A stretch of 64,000 nucleotides of DNA. Origin: Blastomussa wellsi. Taxonomy: Eukaryota; Cnidaria; Anthozoa; Scleractinia; Plerogyridae. The number at the start of each line of letters is the position of its first letter. The stretch's first letter is position 1. This document shows positions 1-11,800 of the stretch, piece after piece. Where the stretch lies: NCBI GenBank assembly GCA_947652115.1, contig OX393572.1:11908923-11972922 (forward strand), written 5' to 3'. A model generated the notes under the pieces. That model was not told where the DNA came from, did no database searches, and was given only the letters and a program-made list of their open reading frames with translations. A program made the position numbers and the translations under genes.

Positions 1-3000
1 GAGTGTTTCACTGACTTCCCGCCGTTCTGTACAGACTGCTACTTGAAACTGATTTGCCGTGAATCAAACCAAAGCACTACGTGCATGCTCCAAAAATCAG
101 GAATAGCCAGGGTCAGCGTTGTTGACAAAAAGAAAAATAAGCTTTGGGGACAAGACAGTCAAATATGGACTAAACAATTCCAATTGTTTTCCATTCCTTG
201 GGAGCCAAGAAGTGGGAAAACCAAAACCAATTCATGCTTAAATATAAATATTTCTATAAAATGCACTACACTGGAAGCTACAGCATGGCAGACAATTGGG
301 GTAAATAGTCAAGTCTCTTTCCTCTCTTGTTTACTGATAAAACTGTATCAAATTTCTAAGTAACATGTTTTCTTCAATTCTTGGGTAATGTGAGAGCAGC
401 TTGGTTGTGATTATGCATCTGAAGCAGTTGCAATTTTTAGAACTAAGGTTTACCTCTTGTTTTACTCCATCCAATGCAGACATGGATGACAATGATAATG
501 GAGACTCGTCTTTCAAAAAGTTCACCTGTAAGAGGGATGTACATGCATGCACAATGAATCACTAAGATCAAAATATAGAAGATATTGTATGTTGGGGAGA
601 AGATATGAATTTTGTGTTCAAGTGCAAGAACAATATTTTACGAGTGACTGCAGAAAATGAGTTAGATAATGTTTTTGGCAAGATATTGTTTTTGGCCCCA
701 CAAAGCCCAAAATTAGTATAAACTCTACTGCTGGGATACAGGGTTATGGACTTATCAGAAACTAAGAAGTTTCCAAACCTTTTACTGATCTTTGAACGTT
801 TTTCCCTTACCTTAGATTAGGTAAATAACAATAAAGAACCAGCAACACAACTACTCCGCTTCTGCACAAGCCACTCGAACAGAAACTAAATAAATTGTTT
901 TTACACCTGACTGACTTTTCACTGACTTTGCAAAACATCTAACATTCTCCCTGACCTAAATTGCTTTTCCCTGACTTTGCACTGGTGTTTCACTCACCGT
1001 GGCAACCCTAACACTTTTCTGTCTTTTTGGTGTCCGCACTAAGTAGGATCCACAATACTACGATTTTCAGTTGAGCGCGACACCACGCAAGTTTCCACAC
1101 AAAGTTTTGATGTCAAAACTTTGACGTTTCCGATGGCAACGAGAATGTATCCAATGGAAACAAGCCTGAAAACGTGAAGAAAAAAAGTCTCCTAATTGGC
1201 TGTCAAACGTTGAATGCTTGCTTGTCAAATTTCAAAATTTGAAGCAACGTCAGGCGACGTTCTGTACGAGCGATCACAGATCTGAACTGCTGATAAATAA
1301 TTTTTGTAGGCATATAAAATTTATTTATCGCCAATCAGAACACTTCCGTAACATCACCTGACATTGCTTCAACTTTGAAATTTGACAAACAATCATTCAA
1401 CGACAGCCTATAAGCACTGACATGGTTTTCCCTCACGTGTTTTCACGCTTGTTTCTATTGGATACATTCTCGTTGCCATTGGAAACGTCAAAGTTTTGAC
1501 GTCAAAACTTTGTGTGGAAACTTGCGTGGTGTCGCGCTCAACTGAAAATCGTAGTATCACATCCACACAAGAAGTGAGACAAATAATTATACCTTCCTCC
1601 TTGTACTGGGTGATGTGTCAACTGCTTTGCAGGCCTTTTTAATGTCTATTTCTGTCACAGACACGCAACCTGGCTAAAGACAACACACAAAATATTTGGA
1701 TGGTACAGAAAACAAAGACAAAGATTTTGCACTTATCACAAAAGCTCAGTGAACAAAAATTACTGAGAATAACAGACTTCGTCAAATATATTCTCCAATT
1801 GTCGCTTGCAAGAAGGACAAGTCTTATATGGGCAATGTGACAATTTGTTGCATAATAAGTGTTATTAACATGCAAACATAAAATAATGAATGATGTTAAT
1901 GAAATGATTTCTTACCGGTGGTCTGTGAACATTCCAAAATGCTCTTTCCTGACTGTCTAGTATTTGTCTTTCCATTTTGTCTCTCTTCTTATCAACCCTG
2001 TAAGATGATGTCAAAAATTCTCCTTACTCCTCCATACATTTCTTGTAGAATCAGCTGGGAGAATTTCCTGTTGCCACGCATTTGATGAATTTGTTTTTTG
2101 TGTGGGGAGTACTGATTTTCGTTAAACACGGAGTTATAAATTAAAACACTCTCGCATGGTTTGTGTTTTCACAGCAAACAAGGATAATTGTGTCACTCTT
2201 TAACTCGTTCATAGAAACCTAATAAAGGTTTTCTATTTTGGTAATTCTGAAGCTGTTGTCACTCACTTTGCTTGTGCTTCAGCTTGCATAAATATAAATT
2301 CCCATTTCCGTGATAAAGTTCTTTGAAGCTTGGCCAGATTTTCCTGCAAAGAATCATGACCACACATGTCCATTCCATCACAATGAAAAGCAGGCATATA
2401 CATGTAGAACTGGTTATTCTGGAAAATCACTTGTTTTCTGTTTTCAAATTTCAATTATTTTGGTGGTAAAATTACGTTACAAATTTGGCACCAATTTTTT
2501 TTCACATTTTGCAGAGAATGCCACAAGGATCCTGAAACTGAAAAATATCTGTCAATAGTAATGGTACATTGAAGTTTGAATTTTCCAACATTTTTAGCTA
2601 TTTTAGTAACAACATGGCAGGAAATTCAAACTTCAATGAATAATAACTTTTGATTGGATTAAATATCAGAATATTTTTTACAAGCTCTTTCAGAATGTGC
2701 CGTAAAATGTTCTAAATAATACTTTTAAATTATTTGGCCCCAACTTTGTGATGTCATTTTCCACCAGACAATTTTCTAGAATGACAAGGAAAATATAAGG
2801 TGATTCCTCAGAAATAAAAGTTGTCCAAGTTGTTAAACTTTCCCTGTATGTTCCCTTCCAAGGACTGTTTCGAAAAATACAATAAAACTATATCTTTTAA
2901 CTATATCTTTTTTTCCTATCCAAAAATTTCTCTTTTTATTTTTTTAACTTAAAGTGCCTATGAAATGAAAAACAAGTTAACTTTATTTGAAAGGCATTTC

Positions 3001-5644
3001 AGAATGACAGAGAATGGTGTTTTCCTTTCTGTGATATCTTCTTTCGTTCCAGAGATATTCAAGTTTTTGTATTATGCAAATTAGATGTCTGATGACGTCA
3101 GAAGGTTGACAGCAAAATGCTAAAAAACACAACATCGAGAATATCTGTGAAAATAATAGGGCAATGGAGTTGAAACTTGGCACCCATATTGTATCCAAAG
3201 AAATACACCAGATACATCAGATGGTGTATATCACTATGGCAACAGTCTTGGTACCAGGAATGGTAATTTCTGTATTTGATCTTTACCAAACATCATCCAC
3301 TTGCTAAAGGTTATTAAGGAGACCTAGTGCATTGTGGACATTGTGTATGTTTCAAATAAACCAGATATTTCTCCTTATTGAGTCATTGATGGTAATATTT
3401 GATTCAAAAAGGAAAGAGACTGGAACCAAGACTGTTGTCATAGCAAAATATGCACCATCTGGTGTATTTCTTAGGGTGCAACACAGGTGCCAAGTTTCAA
3501 TTGCATTGCTCCATTATTTACAGAGATATTCTCGATTTTGTGGTTTTAGCCCATTTCCTGTCAAACTTGTGGCGTCATCAGTCATCTAATTTGCATAATG
3601 CAAAAACTTGAATAACTCTGGAACAAAAGAACATATCGCGGAAAGGAAAATGCCATTCTTCGTCATTTTGAAATTCCTTTCAAATAAGGTTAACTTGGTT
3701 TTCATTTCATAGGCACTTTAAAGTTGATCATTTGTACTCCAAAATTCTGAGATAAAAAATATAGGTCACCGTGCTTGTTTACGGCAATAACGATGTTTTA
3801 TCTCACTCGTGAGCAAATCAGTATAGAAAAAGCCGCCATATTGTTTATGTACGCGCTAATCGCATGTAAAATTCTGTGCAGTAAAGATGTGCAATGCAAT
3901 ACGGAGGAATCACCTTAATTTCGGTTTCTACTAATGCTGTTGGATAATGTACATGTTGTCATATTCAGAGTACAATCAGGGCAATCCATTCCATAAAATT
4001 AGTGGAAAATCTATACACTTTACTTTTCATGTTCTTTTTCATTAATAAAACAGGCCATACACCCTCAGTTTTTATACGTTTATTTAGCATTTAACATGCA
4101 AAGGACTCACCGCTTCATAGTCATCTAACTCTAATCTGGATTTATTTTGCATTGTTCTTTTACACAAATAAACAGCTGAAAAACAAGAAGGCATAAATGA
4201 CATGGAGCTATACCCTACCAAAATAAAACTAGAAACAATTAGGTAATGCAACTGCATAATAAAATTCAACCTACCATAATCTACATTCTCAGGTTCCCAA
4301 TTATTTGATAACCAAAAGAACGGTGTCTGCAAGAAATCAATACGAAAAAAGTGCAGATTTTTATTGCAGAGTAATTACTGCTTGAACAGTGTCCTTCCAA
4401 ATAGCAGTCTGTTAACCTATCGGTGAAACATACATTCTTTAATACATAAATTCAGAGGACAGCAGACTTAAAGATAAATGAAAAAAATAACTAATTTAAG
4501 TGCTATCAACATCAGGACTACTGGAACCTTGGATGACTCCACCCGATCCTCACAACTTGAAATTTATCAATGAATGTGAAGTCTTGAGTCGAAAGTTAAT
4601 ATCAGTTTCAAGTGGAATGCTTTGGGTTTCAAGTCAAATGAAACAAGTTGTTTCTTCCAAATCCTCATTCAAGATCAAGGTAATGTTTTTAAGTGCCAAC
4701 TACACAAAATCTCAAAGATAGATTCTTGTAAAAACTGTTGACCACAGATCGAGTTTCCAGCTGAGAATGCCTACTTACATTCAAAAGGCAATGCAATGGT
4801 TTTGTTTACCTAAAGACACCAAGACTTATTACTCACCTGAAATCTGTAATATGAAGCATCATCTTTAACCATCAAATGGTGATCAGTAATGGAAAAGATA
4901 TAACCATAAGCCGCAAGCAAAGAAGCCAAATGAACTGAGGCACCTGACGAAAAAGAGCACCATTGTTATCACTGGCGACGATAAATCAAGGCATGAAAAA
5001 TTAATTTCCAGACATTTAAACATGCAGCAGAGTATCAGACTGGATGCAGTGGTGCAGATCTGTATTATTGATTAATGCTGGATCTGCATCCTCTGGCTTT
5101 TTTCCGAGCATTTTCCGCATAATATCCTGTTTTATTATTCAACAAATCTACATAATGCCCATATATGGTCATGAAGCCACTGTTACCCATCATCTGTTCA
5201 TAACATATCCAGTGATATACACAAGTTGCGATAAGTCATCAGAAGTCTTGCAAAGCGCTGCATAACCACAGTGTTTCTAGCTGTAAAATTTGTGTCATTC
5301 ACAATTTGTTGCATAATAAAACAGCTAATATCCTGCTCAATCTTAATAATAATAATAATAGTATGTGGCATTATTTTACATGTATATAGCGCTTTTCTCA
5401 AAGCGTTTTACAACAATTTTTGAGGGACTTTCCAAACTGCATTATACAGATGTAGACGTGTTATAGCAGCTATGTGGTTTACAAAGCTATTTTGACGAAC
5501 AGTAGGATTCACACGTGCCCCCAAAACTGAATAAGTGACACACCTGGAGCCACACCGGGGACTACATGTACGTCCCCTACTCTTTTCAAACAATGTGTGG
5601 GTTCTTTAACATCCACACAAGTGCTGTGACCATCTGCAGATTTT

Positions 5645-5697
<53 letters not shown>

Positions 5698-8272
5698 TGG
5701 TCTGGGGCTTGAACCCGAGACCTTCAGCACAGCAGTCCGGCGCTCTACCAACTGAGCCAACCAGGCGGCGGTATATTGTCTGGTTTTTGCCAACTCGGCC
5801 TACAGCCTCGTCGGCTAAGTATCGGCAGGCGATATTATATGCATGATCTCGCAGAACAATTGCTATGTATCCTATAAGTGTAAATCAGGTAGTATTATGT
5901 TTTTGTAAAATTTATAAACCAGCTCCCTCTAATAAGCCAAGTACCCCTTGAATGTACCTGACAAAAAAGGCCAACCAGGTGGCTTAATAGAAAATTGAGG
6001 GTTTGAGTTATCAGATTCAATTGCAGTGTTTTATGAGGATTTTCACCCCTGAGAATAAGCACATGAAAAATTATGATAATTTTACGTGTGATGATATCAG
6101 CAACTTCACGTTTGAATACATGTTTGACCCTACTGTACTTCAATTTATTGGTGTACAGTTGAAACATCTTCGGTTCTACCTTGGAAGTCTTTGGCAAACC
6201 TCGGAAATCTTCAGAAACCTTCAGTAATCTTTGCAAATTTTCGGAAAATATCCAGAAATGACCATGTTACCTTCAGACAACATTTTTAGAATCTTGCTCA
6301 TGTATTATTCTGTCTTTACAAAATTAATATAAGGCTATTTACAAATTAAAAATATTAAGTATAAAAACTATGTTAGATTCCAATACTAGAAAGTATTTAT
6401 GAATTAAGCGGCTAGGAGTATTTCTACTCCCCCTGGATGAGATGCTAGTCCATCGCAGGGTTATCCACCAGCAGTATTTCGCCGGTACCCATTTCTACAC
6501 CTGGGTGAAGAGAGGCACTGAGAGTAAAGTGTCTTGCCCAAGAACACAACACAGTGCTCTGGCCGAGGCTCGAACCCCCAACTGCCCAATCAGGAGTCCA
6601 GCGCACTGACCATTAGGCCAGCTCACCTCCCATGCGCCTCTCTAAGACAGCCATCAATGGGACCAGTACTAACTGTCCATCTTAACGAGCTGTCCAGCTT
6701 ATACGAAGTTTAAATACAGTAAAATGACCGAAAAACGGCAGGTGTTGGTTGTGATACTGTAATAATATTGTTGTCTCTCACCTCTATCTTCAATAGAAAG
6801 ATTGCTCATAACCCAGTCAACAAGCTCACTTCCTACAAAAATAATTATTAAAATATGTATCTATTTGAGAGGTATCCATAACCATTTTTTAGGGTCCATT
6901 CACAAAGGAGGTCTATTAGCAGGAAATTAAAGGTCCAAGTACACTTTTCAGGAAGATAAATTTGTAGAAGGGGTCCAACAATTTTTATGGTGTGATTAAG
7001 TAAAGCATGGCTTCTGATTGATTAATTTAGTGCTACGTTATGCCCAAGTTGGCAACTAGTGTTACTCAATGTTACAAAATTCTGATAGAAACATACATTG
7101 AGCAGCTTTCACAGATGTATCTCAGGGAGACTGTAACAATAATAATGATAACACCATTATACTTCTATGCGTTACTTAAGCAATAGAGAACTTTTGCCAT
7201 GTTTACATAGCCTCATCTAAACACAAGGGGGTTGGGGAGAATTCAATACAGTTATGGAAACCCAAGACACAGTTGAGGGTTTGAATAACTTTCAAGAATT
7301 CTCCCAAACCCCCGAGTGATTAAATGAGCTGGCTATGTACGTGTAAACACGGAAAGAGTCCTCTATTGCTTTTTATAAAATATTTTTTTCTTTCTACGCA
7401 TGAAACTAAAATGTCACAACCGTGTTTACATACTCTCATCTAAACACAATTATCAACCAATAAGAGCGTGTGTAGTATCGCGAGTAGTTGTTTTATTATG
7501 AGTTATGGATGCCAACACTTTCACCTTCAACTTTGCCTTTGCCTATCCTCCCTGTCCCTCAGGGCACATAGGGTTATATCAGTCCATGCCCAAGCCCCAA
7601 CCTGGAGGGCCAGTGGAATCACGATTTGTCTGGCCCCTACCCGTCTGTCTGTTTGGCATGGGTAACGCTGCCAGGAGTACAAGACTCCACCCAACATAGC
7701 TCTACGAATTACTGAAGCATACAAGCTACCTGCCATGAACAAGGTGGTGATCCCAATCGAGGCACCAAGTTATGGATGCACTTACATGTAGCTGAAGACA
7801 TTAATATTTTTTCTATGCACACAGCTATCACCTCAAGTAACCCTTATGAGTCTTTCATGCTTAGAAGCTTCCTTCATGCATCCACAACTCCATTTTGCAC
7901 AATGAAGTATTTACCATAAATGATTTCTGTTAAACGGGATGCAAGACACACTCATACCCAGAGATGAGGTGAGGTACACCTACATGTATACTTGGTTTTC
8001 GGACCATTGGTCTTTTGGGAGTGTATTTTTTTTTGGCATGAAATGTGACTTCTTTTGCTTGGAAACATTTTTTTGGCCTGATTCTCACCTCCCGTCTCAG
8101 ACATACCCATAGCTGAGTACCCTGAGGGGGTGGGGAGCACAGGAGCACACTGCACACTGCAAATGCTCCCCTCACCTGTAAAGACACTGGGAATCTTGGA
8201 CATGAAGCTCTTTACTGTTCTAATGGGTACTCCAGATTTTTCATCTTGCATCTGATGAATAAGTTTCTCCAT
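1..8272 (-). CDS. RGS7: R7-family regulator of G-protein signalling (RGS6/7/9/11-like), 5' half, runs off the left edge
   Basis: R7 RGS proteins speed GTP hydrolysis by Gi/o-type alpha subunits. They work as a complex with G-beta-5 and are anchored at the membrane through the DEP/DHEX region. Nine exons read on the minus strand: 8272-8176, 6832-6782, 4943-4837, 4326-4275, 4175-4111, 2343-2267, 1997-1916, 1673-1593 and 525-454. All have AG acceptors and GT donors, and their phases agree, giving 684 nt (228 codons) without a stop. The product starts [20 protein letters not shown], contains [13 protein letters not shown], and continues through [29 protein letters not shown] and [16 protein letters not shown]. 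This resembles vertebrate RGS7 almost residue for residue, as I remember it. The GGL and RGS domains must lie to the left of position 1. The exon at 525-454 is the least certain, since the linker it encodes is poorly conserved. RGS6 or a single invertebrate R7 ancestor is equally possible; the exact paralogue is not resolved. Confidence 0.93.
454..4326 (-). CDS. RGS7: DHEX-region and linker exons of the R7 RGS gene
   Basis: Exons 4326-4275, 4175-4111, 2343-2267, 1997-1916, 1673-1593 and 525-454 encode residues 86-228. Visible segments in order: [55 protein letters not shown] with [43 protein letters not shown]; and a serine-rich linker [15 protein letters not shown]. The first five match the R7 DHEX region and the following helix in order and spacing. 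The serine-rich linker was placed by splice signals and phase only. A transposon ends only 38 bp from the donor of exon 1673-1593 (see the 1058-1554 entry). Confidence 0.88.
1058..1554. mobile_element. 497-bp foldback element (MITE) with TA target duplication
   Basis: Both ends carry the same sequence in inverted order, starting CTACGATTTTCAGTTGAG and continuing with few mismatches for about 170-200 bp. TA dinucleotides sit at 1056-1057 and 1555-1556. This is what a non-autonomous Tc1/mariner-type element looks like. No transposase frame is present. It lies in an intron of the RGS gene, and its right end is 38 bp from the donor of exon 1673-1593. Confidence 0.85.
2798..3915. mobile_element. 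Outer inverted-repeat element (TA-flanked) interrupted by a second element
   Basis: The ends are AGGTGATTCCTC and its reverse complement, with TA on both outer sides (2796-2797 and 3916-3917). The middle is occupied by the separate TTAA-flanked element at 2953-3717, so this is a nested insertion. Only short terminal matches support the outer element. Confidence 0.55.
2953..3717. mobile_element. 765-bp foldback element with TTAA target duplication (piggyBac-like MITE)
   Basis: Long inverted arms begin AGTGCCTATGAAATGAAAA and meet near 3310-3340. TTAA flanks both ends (2949-2952 and 3718-3721), the target preferred by piggyBac-type transposases. Arms differ by scattered substitutions and there is no transposase frame, so it is old and non-autonomous. 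It lies in an RGS intron. Confidence 0.8.
4837..8272 (-). CDS. RGS7: DEP-domain exons of the R7 RGS gene
   Basis: Exons 8272-8176 (97 nt), 6832-6782 (51 nt) and 4943-4837 (107 nt) encode residues 1-85, counted from the ATG at 8272-8270. Order: helix [14 protein letters not shown], then [33 protein letters not shown], and the beta-hairpin wing [16 protein letters not shown] ending YYRFQ. This is the DEP fold of R7 proteins, which binds membrane anchors of the R7BP/R9AP type. Glycine codons are split between exons at both internal junctions. The acceptor of the first exon lies directly before the ATG in a long pyrimidine tract, so at least one further upstream exon (coding or 5' UTR) exists. 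Confidence 0.92.
5338..5768 (-). mobile_element. tRNA-headed SINE, family 2
   Basis: Read on the minus strand, the head has an A box (TGGCTCAGTTGGTAGAGCG, plus-strand 5741-5759) and a B box (GGTTCAAGCC, 5705-5714) spaced as in a tRNA-derived RNA polymerase III promoter. The body follows and ends in an AAT-type simple repeat near 5345-5360. It has no intact tRNA acceptor stem, so it is not a tRNA gene. It lies in an RGS intron. Confidence 0.75.
6403..6645 (-). mobile_element. tRNA-headed SINE, family 1 (intronic copy)
   Basis: On the minus strand it has a tRNA-like head with B box GGTTCGAGCC (about 6566-6576) and the body shared with the copies at 31585-31880 and 63654-63945 (TCTTGGGCAAGACACTTTAC, then a CACCCAGGTGTAGAAATGGG-like block). 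It sits in the RGS intron between exons 4943-4837 and 6832-6782. Confidence 0.75.
7178..7371. mobile_element. Short foldback element, about 194 bp
   Basis: The ends are inverted copies (AGCAATAGAGAACTTTTGCC and CTCTATTGCT), and the inner blocks are also inverted (GGGGAGAATTC with GAATTCTCCC; CATGTTTACATAGCC with GGCTATGTACGTG). This indicates a decayed MITE. No clear target duplication was found. Confidence 0.5.
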
Positions 8273-8780
8273 CTGGGGGGGAAAGAGAAAGAAAACAGGA
8301 ATGCCCATCATTATAATTATTAAAAGAAATAGTTTTTACAAGTTTGTAGTTGAGTAGTCTGTTATATTTTGCTTGCGTCTTTGTGATAAAAAAAATTGCA
8401 AGCTAAAAGCCATGTTTCCACAATCTTACAGTAAAACCCGGAAAACCATGAACAGCTGAAATTATTTCTTGAAGTAATATATCAAACACAAGAGAAAGTG
8501 TTTCATCACATTTCCAAGCACCGAGAAGAGAGTTGAAAATATGACGTGCAGCAGAGCATTTTTGACGAACTTCGAGGTGTTTGTAAATGTGATGAAACAC
8601 TGTCTCAAGTCGTAAAAAATCTATGCTAATTAAGGTCATTTCCAAACCATGGTTACGGTTCTGATTTCCTTTGTTTTAACGTGATGAATAATGAGTTTGA
8701 GAATGCTGTTTCTTTACCAATTAGATGTGAGATAAAACCGCAATTGTTAAAATTAATATTTTTGTTTCTCTTATGTGGCT

Positions 8781-8809
8781 AATAAATAAATAAATAAATA
8801 AATAAATAA
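8781..8809. repeat. AAAT/AATA microsatellite
   Basis: Seven near-perfect copies of a 4-bp unit. Confidence 0.9.
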
Positions 8810-8810
8810 C

Positions 8811-11800
8811 CTTAGCATTGACAAAGGCCTATTTCTTGAGTATGGGGTCTCCCATTCCCCTCCCCAAAATGTACAGATGGACATACAGACCCATCCTTGC
8901 ACAGTCATACATGTATAACTACCACATTTTCTTGGTTTGCTGGTTTTCCAAACATTCTTACCCATAGTGTTCTACTGGCATGCTTTGCATGCTAGAGCTG
9001 CACTACTGAACAAAGAATACCAGTAAAACTGATTAATGGGAAAAAAATGGACGGTTTTGTTAAATAATTTTCGGCCTCAGTGCCGGACACAATAATGCAC
9101 ATGCTGTGAGAGCCTATCAATAGGTGACAGTGTAGCCAATCACATTGGGTATAGGGGTGCTGCTGGGGGTTTGAAACCATGACCCAGTTTAGGACAATTA
9201 TAACATTAATCATCTATAGTATCCTGTTTATAAAGCACAATGTTTTATTAAACTATAGTGCTGATATGATCTTGTGTTTGCTGACGACCAGCTAAATAAA
9301 TACTGGTAAACATTTCAGATTTTCGGATTTCTTAAAACTCAATTAGCGTTAACTTGCAGCCATTCCGTCAAAAACTGGTCCAAACCCTGATTAGAACTAA
9401 AATTCACTTGAAATTAATTTATATACCCTGTTCAGGGCAGAGAGGCCAAAACCCATACCCTATCCAATGGCATGTCACCAAAACAAATTATACCAGGGGC
9501 TTCTGGAACCTTCTGCTCACAACAATATTCTCTTTGCTTGCACAATCATTAAATCAACAGCTCGGCATTTCGAGTTACAGAACACAGCTTTCAGTTGCTC
9601 ATTCTTACAGGATGTTTCCCAAAGCTCAATAGGACCACATAGAATGTTTTCATATCGGTTTTGTTGGTAAAATAAATAACAATAAAAAAAATCCAAAAAT
9701 ATACGTTGGATTTAACAGGTGATGTTAAGTGTAGATTCACACCAATATTTTTAGCATTTTAACGTCAAACAACAGCTTGCAGGAAATATTTGCAACAAGG
9801 AAATTTTGCAATATTATAGCCAGGGTGATTTGCTTTAACACTAAATTGTTGTGATTTTGGAACAATGGTTAGTTGGTTCACCAGTCTCTGTTTTTCCTCT
9901 TTTGTTATTACTATCATTCTTGTGGCTTCATAGCTTTAATTTGCTGTTCACCTCCTTGATTTTTTCTTCTGATCCGAAATAATTTGGGAGTCATCCTGGC
10001 CTAACGATTAGTGCACAAGACTTTGGATACAACAGTCATGGTTTAGCTCTTGCTGGTTCACTGCACTTAAGGAAGCTCGCGTGAAAATTTTCTACTATTG
10101 ATTTTTTTCTGAAACTCTCACCACTGTAAGACAATGAGTTACTGATGTCAGAAATGTAAAAAAAAAATGGGGGTCACCAACTTAGTTTTGGAGATAGCAT
10201 GCCCGGAAGAACACCCTAAATTTGAAAAATCTCGCTTTTTAGCGAATATGGCTACAGTGTCTGTAAGCCCAAAAAATGTTTCAAATAAATCTTTGAAATG
10301 AACGTATCTCTGCCAAATGTTGTTTAAATGGACCCATAAAGTGAATTTATTCAATTAGTGTGGTTCAGCCACATTTCCACTTGCCTAACAGCCGCAAGAT
10401 TGCAGGATTCGATGTCCTGTGGGCAGAAAACTTGAAAATTTTTAAACTTCCCACATTTACTGTTTGTTCATTTTTTGACAATCTGCCAAGAATTGTAAAT
10501 GAAATCAGTTCATGAAAAAATAGTAGGCGTCACCGACCATTTAAGAGAGTAAACTTCCAGCAAAGTTACGAAACGGCTTCTGGCCCTTTGTTTTTCCTCA
10601 GCGAGTGAACTAAATGCATGACGTGGCGTGACATTGCAACACAAATTGCGTGTACAGTAACGATGCACACAAACAATTAGCGCGAACGTCCTTAATTGGA
10701 CTTATCCACATATGAAAGGGTAACAGCAAATTCAATCCACCTGTAATAATGAACTAGTAGGACCCATCCATGTAAGAATCACTGAAAGTGCTGATAAAAA
10801 TTATTATCAGTCCAATCAAGACTATAAATTTGAAGAGAACACTCTGTAAAAAGCTGCAGTAGTTCTGGAGCTAAATAGCTTTTGTTAAATTGATTACAAG
10901 AACAGAGTGAATTTACATTTTGATAAATAATATTTATCTTGAACAAACAAGATTTTCCCTTCCAAGCAGTAACTTCTCAAAGAAAAAGAAAATATTTTTT
11001 CTACACGGATAATAATATCAAGTACTAGACTGAAAGACTCGTCAAAGCTTGGGAGAAAAGGAAGGCAAGTGGTCTAACTATTTTAGTAGACACTCTAAAT
11101 CAAGAATTGATAAATTACCCTCTCAAGAGCAACACATGTGCAAATTTGTTCCACGCTGAGTGTTAAACTGAAATAGTCAAGCCTGTTCTTAAGGGGGCCT
11201 ACCAATTTGTTGCTAAGGCTTGTTTCTAACCATAATATTCTAGACGTTTTTTACTCTCCGAGTATTCGGCCAATAGCATACGGAGAAAGCTCAAAAGTAG
11301 ACGTCTCAGTAGACGGCTCAAAACACATCTCACCCTGACAGATACGTTTTGATTGTTTTCTGCTGATAGTCACAAATTCAGAACATCCAATGCTTTGGAC
11401 AGAATCTTCTATCACTTTCGAAAGAGATCCCATTGTGAATTTAACTGCAGATCAGGGCAGAGTCATGTTTTGTTATGCATAGCAAACTGTGATTGACAGT
11501 CCTGCTCGCAAGAGTCCCCAAGCACAGCCATGATTGGTCTAAGTGCAGCAACCCATTTTTGGGTCACTAAAATTGCCGCTATACAAGTATGAAAAGTCCT
11601 GTGTCTGGCATGCTGTATATAAACAAGACAAAGGACTTTTTCGAAAGGTTACTTGCCTCCAAGCAATCTACTCTATTTAAGAAGGACCTCTGCCCTTTAA
11701 GACAGCGCTGTAAATTATATGAACCTCTACATCACAGTTGTTTCAATTGGTTAAATAATATATCCTCTATCATATGGATGGTGTACAACTGTATGTCCTT

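Noticed and set aside
11251..11433. Minus-strand frame starting MGSLSKVIEDSVQS with a donor-like CAGG|GTGAGA
   Set aside because: The donor is phase 1 and does not fit the phase-0 acceptor at 8272; no other partner exon found.
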